Source: Candidatus Nomurabacteria bacterium (GTDB lineage Bacteria > Patescibacteriota > Minisyncoccia > Phycocordibacterales > UBA9973). From it: a stretch of DNA of 46,416 nucleotides. Shown piece by piece: positions 8,892-15,513 of the stretch. Position 1 is the first letter of the stretch; every line of letters begins with the position of its first letter. A program made the position numbers and the translations under genes. The notes below the pieces were generated by a model. That model searched no databases, was not told the DNA's origin, and saw nothing but the letters and a program-made list of their open reading frames with translations. The stretch spans positions 1 to 46,416 of the forward strand of contig CALRFQ010000007.1 in the NCBI GenBank assembly GCA_943356675.1, in the 5' to 3' direction.

Positions 8892-9375
8892 AACCTTTAG
8901 CTAATTTAAAAGTTTTAAAATTATCCCCAAGTTTTATTTCCTTTACATACACAACAAACTCCTGTGGTAATGGAGCTGGACCGACCCATACACTCTTTTG
9001 AATCATAACAAAGTGAAACTTTTTTAAATTTCTACGGAACCAATCTCTCCCTTTCTTATTGTCTTGCGGAATATCATATATAACCAAAAGATTTTTGGGT
9101 GAATTTTTTGTAAGGTTAGTTTCAAAATTTTTTAAAATATCCCTTCCTTCTTCTAAAAATTCTTTTCCTTTATATGTAATGAAAAATTGACCCAGTTTAT
9201 TCTTTTTAATATAACCCTTCTTTTGTAAAATCGAAGATCCATTCGCAAGAGTTTGATATTTATAATTTTTAAAATCTGGTAATCCTGAAAAACCAACTCG
9301 AATACCTTTATATTTTAGAGTTCTATTTTTTCTAGCCTTATCTAAATAAGCAAGAATTTCTCTTTCTATACTCAT
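8878..9375 (-). CDS. PaaX-like regulator: winged helix plus Cas2-like domain
   Basis: 165 residues. Residues 1-75 look like a winged helix (EREILAYLDKA ... ILQKKGYIKKNKLGQFFIT). Residues about 92-165 have the Cas2-like ferredoxin pattern: LLVIYDIPQDNKKGRDWF, then FVMIQKSVWVGP. This fusion is that of PaaX-type repressors; no cas genes or CRISPR repeats are nearby. It is followed by the MBL gene with a 14-nt overlap. A 34-bp palindrome at 9393-9426 covers the -35 region of its own promoter, which suggests autoregulation. The start is supported by TATAAT 6 nt upstream. Confidence 0.85.
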   Translation of the reverse strand: MSIEREILAYLDKARKNRTLKYKGIRVGFSGLPDFKNYKYQTLANGSSILQKKGYIKKNKLGQFFITYKGKEFLEEGRDILKNFETNLTKNSPKNLLVIYDIPQDNKKGRDWFRRNLKKFHFVMIQKSVWVGPAPLPQEFVVYVKEIKLGDNFKTFKLAKGYGEK

Positions 9376-9381
9376 AACATT

Positions 9382-9387
9382 ATTATA
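9382..9387 (-). promoter_or_regulatory. -10 element of the PaaX-like regulator (leaderless)
   Basis: TATAAT exactly 6 nt before the ATG at 9375. The expected -35 position (about 9405-9410) falls in the centre of palindrome B. Confidence 0.7.
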
Positions 9388-9392
9388 TCACT

Positions 9393-9426
9393 TTACCGAA
9401 AGTTCGCCATGGCGAATAATAGGTAA
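9393..9426. promoter_or_regulatory. Palindrome copy B, probable autoregulatory operator
   Basis: 34-bp inverted repeat: TTACC, 5 nt, TTCGCCATGGCGAA, 5 nt, GGTAA, centred at 9409/9410. It is centred at about -34 relative to the predicted start of the PaaX-like gene, as expected for a repressor site. Confidence 0.75.
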
Positions 9427-9432
9427 GATTAA

Positions 9433-11175
9433 TTAAACAACCTCTTGTTGGTAGCACTTCTCACAGTAAATAGTCTCTGGCCTGTCAGGAGAATATGAAG
9501 TTTCAAATTCATTTGTGCAGTTACCGCTATGCTCATGATTCGTTTTGTCGCACATACAGGACCTATGCCAGAGTCTCATTGGGTTACGCTTTTGCAAACG
9601 ATTATAGTGGCGGCAATTTAGACAAAAGGTTGGGATTGGTATATTTAATTTTCTATATAATTCGATCTCTTGTTGTGTAATACGGAATGCTTTCGTACAT
9701 TGGCTCACCGCACTTCCTATACCTTCACACTGTACAATTTCATTTACAAAGTCATCACTAATTTCAGAGATACTTTCTGGAATACTATTTATATTAATCG
9801 TAATTTGATAATTACGTTCATCTCTTTCGTACCAATCAAAACCATTTACTCGAGCCTCCACTTCTGTTAGTGGAAAATACTCCTGTGCAATGGTTTCATT
9901 ATAGGCAAAGGGAGATATATCATAAGGGAAAAATTCACCATATTTAAATATTCGTCCTTTATTATCCACATATTGCATAGTTTTCATATGTTCAATAATC
10001 TTAGGCAAGATTTCTTCATATTCCTCTTTAGAATATTGACGGTTTAAAATACAATAATTTTTTGATCTTAAACCATAACAACCAAAAAGATGAGATGACC
10101 CGTGACAATTTATCGAATAATGAATATCGTGAGAATTATATACAACTACGGAAAATAATACTGAATTATTCTGTAACATGTCAAAAACCTCATAAAGCAT
10201 TTCAGACATTCCAATACCAGGACCTGAATCTAATGAATCTTTAATCTTCATACCCCAAGTACAATTTTTAATATTTTCGCATTCTTGCATGTCGAAAATG
10301 TTTATAGATTTAGCCACTAACAAGAGGTTATCTCCAGTTGATCCTTCTGATTTAATATTATTTGCATATTTGAAAAATTGACTGGAGCAGAAATTTTTAT
10401 ATAGATCATTAAATTTTTTAATTCCACTAACTGTATTAAATTTAAATTCATTCTTTAATTTTTCATATTCAATCTTTGAATACTGCTCATTAAAAATGCA
10501 TCTTGATTTGTTTCTCAAATTGACACAACCGATACAATCCACACAGTTCTTACAGTTAAGTAAAAAATATGAATCGGAACATTCCTGTGAATTTATAGAA
10601 TATAAAGTTTTATAACATTTAGTACATTGCACTAATTCATAACAAAGCTCGTTTTCAAAACAAATATATAAATCACTAGATTGTTTATTATATACAACAC
10701 GATTACCATACATTGTGTCTTCATTCCTTTCTGAACCTGAGAGCATATGGCAAGCTTTGTCCCCTTCTGAAACATTGCAATATGTACAATTTAAATTATT
10801 TGTCACAGATAAATTAATTAATGGAGTCTTTCTATATAAATCTTTAAATTGTTCGAAAAAATTACGATTAAAATCATAAGCGAGTCCATAATCCATAGCA
10901 TCCCAAGAATCACCCCACCATGTGCGATCATCATATACAATCACTGGTGTATCTGGCCTATGGATGGAAATAATCTGTTCATCCTCTTGCCCCGTCGCAT
11001 TATTATTTCTTTTATAAAGCACTCTCTCATTACGAAACATCATGCGTCTTTGAGTGCGACAATCGGAGCAAAACGTAGGTGGTGGAACTTTTATTTTTGC
11101 ATAGAAAGAGAAATCGTCTACTTCGATTGTAAAATCTTTTTTACAGTTCTGACAATTTTTAATTTCGGGATTCAT
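9433..11175 (-). CDS. Cys-rich protein with N- and C-terminal zinc ribbons and internal repeats
   Basis: 580 residues without signal peptide or membrane helices. The N-terminus has a treble-clef-like pair CQNC ... CSDC (residues 8-40), and the C-terminus carries CLNC ... CMCD and CEKC. Between them are many paired Cys (CTYC, CTKC, CKNCVDCIGC) and a duplicated module: CVNLRNKSRCIFNEQYSKIEYE near residue 220 and CYGLRSKNYCILNRQYSKEEYE near 370, split here as CIFNEQYSK and CILNRQYSK. I recall similar proteins of unknown function from CPR genomes but cannot name the family. Metal-dependent nucleic-acid or protein binding is inference. A perfect copy of the PaaX-type palindrome lies upstream, so it is probably in that regulon. 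Confidence 0.8.
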   Translation of the reverse strand: MNPEIKNCQNCKKDFTIEVDDFSFYAKIKVPPPTFCSDCRTQRRMMFRNERVLYKRNNNATGQEDEQIISIHRPDTPVIVYDDRTWWGDSWDAMDYGLAYDFNRNFFEQFKDLYRKTPLINLSVTNNLNCTYCNVSEGDKACHMLSGSERNEDTMYGNRVVYNKQSSDLYICFENELCYELVQCTKCYKTLYSINSQECSDSYFLLNCKNCVDCIGCVNLRNKSRCIFNEQYSKIEYEKLKNEFKFNTVSGIKKFNDLYKNFCSSQFFKYANNIKSEGSTGDNLLLVAKSINIFDMQECENIKNCTWGMKIKDSLDSGPGIGMSEMLYEVFDMLQNNSVLFSVVVYNSHDIHYSINCHGSSHLFGCYGLRSKNYCILNRQYSKEEYEEILPKIIEHMKTMQYVDNKGRIFKYGEFFPYDISPFAYNETIAQEYFPLTEVEARVNGFDWYERDERNYQITININSIPESISEISDDFVNEIVQCEGIGSAVSQCTKAFRITQQEIELYRKLNIPIPTFCLNCRHYNRLQKRNPMRLWHRSCMCDKTNHEHSGNCTNEFETSYSPDRPETIYCEKCYQQEVV

Positions 11176-11181
11176 AATATA

Positions 11182-11187
11182 AATATA
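11182..11187 (-). promoter_or_regulatory. -10 element of the Cys-rich gene (leaderless)
   Basis: TATATT 6 nt before the ATG at 11175. Weaker than most -10 sites in this window, which would fit regulation through the palindrome upstream. Confidence 0.55.
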
Positions 11188-11210
11188 CTAAATTTTTATT
11201 TAAACATCAC

Positions 11211-11246
11211 TTTACCGATAGTTCGCCATGGCGAATATATGGTAAA
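11211..11246. promoter_or_regulatory. Palindrome copy C, best-preserved operator
   Basis: 36-bp inverted repeat: TTTACC, 5 nt, TTCGCCATGGCGAA, 5 nt, GGTAAA, centred at 11228/11229. It lies at about -53 from the Cys-rich gene start, roughly two helical turns further upstream than copy B is from its start, so it may act differently there. Confidence 0.75.
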
Positions 11247-11260
11247 TGTTACAAATAATT

Positions 11261-12787
11261 TTATTCAAATTCTGTAGTTGCAGGAGGCTTGGGAGTCATA
11301 TCGAAAAGCACGCGGACTATTTCCTTATGGCGCACGCACGCACTTGTGATTTCATCCACCACGCTGTCGGGGAAATGGTAACCCTTTGCTGTCATAAAAT
11401 CCACCGTAACTACCGCACGTATTGCAAGCATATATCCATACACTCTTTCATCACCCTTCACTCCCACAGACTTCACGCCAAGGAGTGCTACGATGAGCTG
11501 GGAAATTTCTTTCTCTAATTTGTGAGCTTTAATTATATCTGTCACAGCTTTGTCCGCTTCGCGAACTAGATCTATATGCTCCTTGGAAACTGGCGTGCCT
11601 ACTACGCGCAGGAATAGTCCTGGGCCTGGGAAAGGATTTCTTTCATATACTGCAGGTGGTAATTTAAGAGCTTTTCCAAGTTCGCGCACTTCGTATTTAA
11701 ATAGATTTCGGAATGGATGAAGATCAGACACTTCGAAGTCGAGGCCCACATTGTGATGAGTTTTAATAAGTGCAGATTCTCCTGCACCACCGGACTCGAT
11801 AATATCCGTCGCAAGTGTGCCTTGCAGAATGAAAGATGCACCAGCCTTTTTTATTTGCTCATCGAAAATCCTTTTATACACATCACGGAATTTCATTCTC
11901 TTCTCTTGTGCATCGATAGTTGTGCCGACATTGTTTATGAATTCCTCTCCGGCATCTACTACTATCAAATTCTTCACACCAGCACTTTCTGCATTTACCT
12001 TTAGCTCTGCAAGCTCTCCCTCACGTAGTCCTCCAGTATCGATAGCTACACATACCAGACGTTCTCCGAGAACAGGCGCAAGAAGTGCTGCAAGAGTGGT
12101 GGAGTCCACACCGCCAGACACACCGAGGAGCGCCGTCTTCTCACTTCCTACTTCTTTCAAAACTTCTTCTTGGATTTCTTTTATAATATCTGTAGGGTTC
12201 CAATCTTTCTCGCATTTTGTCATATCGAGAAAATTCTGAAGCATCACCTTTCCTTCCACAGAATCTACAACTTCAGGATGAAATTGAATTCCGAGCACGC
12301 GATTATCAACGCTAGTCATTCCTGCTATTCCGCTCGTAGTGGCAATTTCTCTGAATCCTTCAGGGAGCTTCACCACAGTGTCGCCATGGCTTGCCCAGAC
12401 ATCAGTCTCTTCGTGTACGTTTTTAAACAATGGATGATTAGTATCCACTTTCACTTTTGCAGGGCCATACTCTCTGTGGTCATGGGGGCGCTCCACTGTG
12501 CCACCCGAGAGGTGGGCAATAAGCTGCATTCCGTAGCAAACTCCAAGAATTGGATATGATTTTCCAGAAATATCAAAATCGGCTGGGAGAGTCGGTGCGC
12601 CATCGTTGTGCACACTATAGTTACTACCAGATAGAATTACAGCCTTTGGATTATTTGTTTTAAGCCAAGAGCTGGCCTTTTCAGGAGGAAGAATCGCACT
12701 GCGCACACCAAGCTCGCGGAGTGATCTGCCAATCACGAGGGTGTATTGGGAACCATAATCCACGATAAGAATTTGAATTTCTTGCAT
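11261..12787 (-). CDS. guaA: GMP synthase (glutamine-hydrolysing)
   Basis: 508 residues. It converts XMP to GMP using glutamine and ATP. The N-terminal class I glutamine amidotransferase has the nucleophile motif GVCYGMQL and a later FHPEV. The ATP-pyrophosphatase P-loop is SGGVDSTTLAAL near residue 228, and the C-terminal dimerisation domain ends KPPATTEFE, the family's usual IEWE-like end. An upstream in-frame TTG at 12805 would add 6 residues; the ATG at 12787 begins the conserved IQILIVDYGSQYT and has TATACT 6 nt before it. A single-gene unit whose 3' end adjoins palindrome C. Confidence 0.97.
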   Translation of the reverse strand: MQEIQILIVDYGSQYTLVIGRSLRELGVRSAILPPEKASSWLKTNNPKAVILSGSNYSVHNDGAPTLPADFDISGKSYPILGVCYGMQLIAHLSGGTVERPHDHREYGPAKVKVDTNHPLFKNVHEETDVWASHGDTVVKLPEGFREIATTSGIAGMTSVDNRVLGIQFHPEVVDSVEGKVMLQNFLDMTKCEKDWNPTDIIKEIQEEVLKEVGSEKTALLGVSGGVDSTTLAALLAPVLGERLVCVAIDTGGLREGELAELKVNAESAGVKNLIVVDAGEEFINNVGTTIDAQEKRMKFRDVYKRIFDEQIKKAGASFILQGTLATDIIESGGAGESALIKTHHNVGLDFEVSDLHPFRNLFKYEVRELGKALKLPPAVYERNPFPGPGLFLRVVGTPVSKEHIDLVREADKAVTDIIKAHKLEKEISQLIVALLGVKSVGVKGDERVYGYMLAIRAVVTVDFMTAKGYHFPDSVVDEITSACVRHKEIVRVLFDMTPKPPATTEFE

Positions 12788-12793
12788 AAAACT

Positions 12794-12799
12794 AGTATA
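12794..12799 (-). promoter_or_regulatory. -10 element of guaA (leaderless)
   Basis: TATACT exactly 6 nt before the guaA ATG. Confidence 0.65.
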
Positions 12800-12861
12800 C
12801 CTCAAACCTACTGTTTCTGTACACCTTTCGCTTTTTGACTACAAAATACTCAAGGTCTTGC

Positions 12862-13039
12862 GGTCGGGTTCCTATCCCGACCTCACCCTGCCCCCTCTCC
12901 AAATTATCCTAATTTAGAGAGGGGAAAAATTCGAATTAGTTTCCATGGAGGGGCCGGCGGAGGACGACGGTCCGAGCACTGAGCAAATTTTTAGCAAAAA
13001 ATTATGCGTACCCGGAATGGAAAGCTAATTCGTATTTTT
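12862..13039. repeat. Structured intergenic element with three nested or adjacent inverted repeats
   Basis: The 278-bp gap between guaA and the SOD gene holds no ORF but much symmetry. GGTCGGG / CCCGACC lies at 12862-12868 and 12876-12882. CCCCTCTC / GAGAGGGG (12892-12899, 12917-12924) encloses AAATTA / TAATTT. A distant pair of about 22 nt (12925-12946 and 13017-13039) has only two differences and encloses a GC-rich core with GGAC / GTCC. The core is far richer in GC than its surroundings. It could be a MITE-like element or a structured RNA; no known RNA family was recognised. Confidence 0.6.
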
Positions 13040-13053
13040 CTGTGTTTATTTGG

Positions 13054-13059
13054 TATAAT
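13054..13059 (+). promoter_or_regulatory. -10 element of the SOD gene (leaderless)
   Basis: TATAAT with spacer AGTGGT, exactly 6 nt before the ATG at 13066. Confidence 0.75.
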
Positions 13060-13065
13060 AGTGGT

Positions 13066-13659
13066 ATGACAAAATACACAGCAAAAGAATTTAATATTGG
13101 TGAATTAAAAGGAATATCTGCGAAGAACATTGAAGAGCATTTGAAACTATATAAAGGTTATGTAAATAATGCGAATTTAGTATTAGAAAAAATCGGTGAA
13201 TATATGGCAGACTCAGAGAAAAATGCTTATGTTATTGCTGAACTACAAAGAAGATTTTCATTTGAATTCAATGGAATGCGTAATCATGAAATATATTTCA
13301 ACTCACTATCTGGTGGGGCAAAAAGTCTTCCAGCAGATTCTAAACTAAAAGTACAAATCGAAAAGCAAGCACCATCATTCGATGCTTGGTTTGGTGGATT
13401 TAAAATACTAGCTATGACTCGCGGAGTGGGATGGGCAGTTCTATACTGGGATAAAAGTATGGGGGAGCTCACTCATGCATGGGTAGATGAGCAGCACCTT
13501 GGCCAACTGAATGGTCTTACTCCAGTTCTTATGCTCGATATGTGGGAGCATGCATTTGTATACGACTACCCAACATCTCAAAAGAAAGATTATGTGGAAG
13601 CATTCTTCGCAAACCTAAACTGGGAAGTAATCGAAAATAATTTTCTTAAGGCTCTTTAG
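13066..13659 (+). CDS. Superoxide dismutase, Fe/Mn family (divergent)
   Basis: 197 residues. Family motifs in order: EEHLKLYKGYVNNAN near 25-40, RNHEIYFNSL near 75, GVGWAVLYWD near 125, and DMWEHAFVYDY near 165 (D-x-W-E-H metal ligands). The enzyme dismutates superoxide. The first ligand region differs from E. coli enzymes: only one His is present, and it sits one residue closer to the conserved Tyr than His26 does. The metal and activity are therefore uncertain. An earlier in-frame start would lie inside the promoter, so 13066 is used. Its 3' end overlaps the convergent comEC gene by 14 bp. Confidence 0.88.
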   Translation: MTKYTAKEFNIGELKGISAKNIEEHLKLYKGYVNNANLVLEKIGEYMADSEKNAYVIAELQRRFSFEFNGMRNHEIYFNSLSGGAKSLPADSKLKVQIEKQAPSFDAWFGGFKILAMTRGVGWAVLYWDKSMGELTHAWVDEQHLGQLNGLTPVLMLDMWEHAFVYDYPTSQKKDYVEAFFANLNWEVIENNFLKAL

Positions 13660-14953
13660 GCTTACGAAAAATATACCAAAAGATAAATACGTATAGTAAA
13701 ACAGTTCCCCAGAGTGGGAACTGTTTTATTGTGGCGCTAGCAAATGGCAAGATTGCGAAATAATGAATAACGATAAGTACATATTTGAGCATTATGTATG
13801 AAACATATGCGAAAGGTAGTGCAATGATATGTGATAGGTAGCCGAGCATGCCGGTAATGAACCCGCCAAACATTATGTAAGGCATAAGTGGCAGGATAAG
13901 CACATTGGCAGGCAGTGAAACGAAAGAAAATATACCAGTAGTATAAAGAAGGAGTGGTAAGACAATAATATTTGCAGCGAGAGTCGTCGCCACGATTTCT
14001 CGTAGTCCTAATTTAGGAGTGATGAAACGCACCCAGAGTGCTACTTTCGGTGAAAAGAAAATTATTCCAATAGTTGCAAGGAATGAAAGCTGGAATGAAA
14101 TGTCAGAAATTACACGAGGATCATATGCCACCATAAGGAGCCCTGCAATTACTAATCCTCTGCCAGCGTCATAGGTGCGCCCTGTGGCACGAGCGAAAAG
14201 CGCGAGGAATGCCATGATGCCGGCGCGCACGGCAGTAGCCTGCGCGCCGGCAAGTAATACAAATAAAATTACTGTAACAATACCAAGCCAGATAGAAAGT
14301 GCTCCGCCAATTAGAAAGCCAAAGAACTTCATCACACCTTCGGCCACTATCGTCACATTGTATCCAGATAGTGCAATGATGTGAATCGTACCAGTCGTGA
14401 TGAATTCCTGCTTCTCCCCGCTCGAGAATCCTCCCTTGCTCCCTAGTATCACTCCATTCATTAAAGAACTCTCTGGTAGCGGAATTAAATTTGCAATATT
14501 TTTCTCGAAACTGTCGCGGAATTTATAGAGCACCCGTATTAAAGAATTCCCACCTCCTCTACTTTGCACCTCAACATTCGCCTTCTCAATAATAAAATAT
14601 ATATCTTTATTTGCTAAGTAATTTACATAATTAAATTCCCTACCATTTTGCCCCATAAAGTTCTCAGGTGTCGTAAGTAGCCCCGTGACTTTCACAGTAT
14701 CTCCATATGAAACTTCAGTATCCGTCGGCACAATTGCAAGCACAGAGACCTCTTCCCCTTTTGGTTTCACCTCTATCCGAGCATTCCATTCTCTTACATC
14801 TGGTGAGTCCATTACCATCCCAACGAGTGTAACCTTTCTACCTACAGCATCAATATAAAATTGTGGAGGTTTGGGCGTGAAATAAAAATACCTCACGCAC
14901 GCGACGATAATTAAAATAAATACTATTGCAATTTCTCTTGATTCGATGCGCAT
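13646..14953 (-). CDS. comEC: ComEC/Rec2 DNA-uptake channel, membrane part only
   Basis: 435 residues. An N-terminal OB-like soluble region (about 30-130, VTLVGMVMDSPDVREW) follows one helix. The competence domain comes next with many transmembrane helices and the signature HIIALSGYNVTIVAEG near 190, plus ATAVRAGIMA. The protein ends at the last helix, without the metallo-beta-lactamase domain found in full-length ComEC; that domain is the separate gene at 7989-8891. It should carry single-stranded DNA across the inner membrane. The start lies inside the rnhA 3' end (31-nt overlap), so the two are coupled. Confidence 0.93.
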   Translation of the reverse strand: MRIESREIAIVFILIIVACVRYFYFTPKPPQFYIDAVGRKVTLVGMVMDSPDVREWNARIEVKPKGEEVSVLAIVPTDTEVSYGDTVKVTGLLTTPENFMGQNGREFNYVNYLANKDIYFIIEKANVEVQSRGGGNSLIRVLYKFRDSFEKNIANLIPLPESSLMNGVILGSKGGFSSGEKQEFITTGTIHIIALSGYNVTIVAEGVMKFFGFLIGGALSIWLGIVTVILFVLLAGAQATAVRAGIMAFLALFARATGRTYDAGRGLVIAGLLMVAYDPRVISDISFQLSFLATIGIIFFSPKVALWVRFITPKLGLREIVATTLAANIIVLPLLLYTTGIFSFVSLPANVLILPLMPYIMFGGFITGMLGYLSHIIALPFAYVSYIMLKYVLIVIHYFAILPFASATIKQFPLWGTVLLYVFIFWYIFRKPKEP

Positions 14954-15390
14954 GTTGTAGCAATAACATCTGCACGTTCATTATGCACCACGCCAGCGTG
15001 ACCTTTCACTTTCTTAAATGTTAGTGGCACAGGGCAAGTGCGCACGAGTGCAATGAGTTCCTGCCAGAGTTCTTTGTTTAAAACCGGCTTTTTATTTGCA
15101 GTCTTCCATCCATTCTTCTCCCAGTTCGCAACCCAAGATTCTATACCTCCTAACACATAAGAAGAATCCGCATGAATAATCACTTCAGTTTCTATCCAAT
15201 CTGATTGATTTGAAATATATTTAAGCGCTTCAATCACAGCCTTGAGTTCCATTCTATTATTTGTAGTGTTGGCATCGTATCCTCCAATTTCATGAAGCGT
15301 CTTCTCTCCCACAGTAAGTACTACTCCGTACCCTCCCTTTCCAGGATTCCCGAGAGAACTTCCGTCTGTATATATTTCGATAATTTGCAT
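14923..15390 (-). CDS. rnhA: Ribonuclease HI
   Basis: 155 residues. The four acidic catalytic residues appear in IYTDGS (Asp8), NRMELKA (Glu about 48), HADSSYVLGG (Asp about 74) and NERAD (Asp about 141). The basic handle IESWVANWEKNGWKTA is present. It removes RNA from RNA-DNA hybrids. It is first in a two-gene unit with comEC. TATACT lies 6 nt before its ATG. Confidence 0.96.
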   Translation of the reverse strand: MQIIEIYTDGSSLGNPGKGGYGVVLTVGEKTLHEIGGYDANTTNNRMELKAVIEALKYISNQSDWIETEVIIHADSSYVLGGIESWVANWEKNGWKTANKKPVLNKELWQELIALVRTCPVPLTFKKVKGHAGVVHNERADVIATTCASNQEKLQ

Positions 15391-15396
15391 ATGCTA

Positions 15397-15402
15397 AGTA
15401 TA
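15397..15402 (-). promoter_or_regulatory. -10 element of rnhA-comEC (leaderless)
   Basis: TATACT exactly 6 nt before the rnhA ATG at 15390. Confidence 0.65.
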
Positions 15403-15417
15403 ACAATAAAAACGGAA

Positions 15418-15505
15418 AAGTTACAAAATTTTTATGGTCTGGCCTGCCTGCGACTCACCAGAGTCGGCTGGACAGGAGATCCGAGGACCTAAAAATTTGT
15501 AACTT
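15418..15505. repeat. Large hairpin element between recJ and rnhA
   Basis: An 88-bp inverted structure. The outer arms AAGTTACAAAATTTTTA and TAAAAATTTGTAACTT pair over 16 bp with one bulge. Inside, GGTC pairs with GACC, and CGACTC / GAGTCG (15451-15466) forms a 4-nt-loop hairpin. The core is GC-rich in AT-rich surroundings. It follows the recJ stop by 8 nt and may act as its terminator, but the size and GC core resemble the element at 12925-13039. Confidence 0.6.
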
Positions 15506-15513
15506 TAGAGTTT

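Noticed and set aside
8878-9375. Cas2 of a CRISPR system
   Set aside because: The Cas2-like domain is fused to a winged helix, as in PaaX-type regulators. No cas1, other cas gene or repeat array is present.
9962-9970. DnaA boxes at 9962 and 27128 as an origin
   Set aside because: Single perfect 9-mers inside or beside genes, far apart, with no cluster or dnaA nearby; about one is expected by chance in AT-rich DNA.
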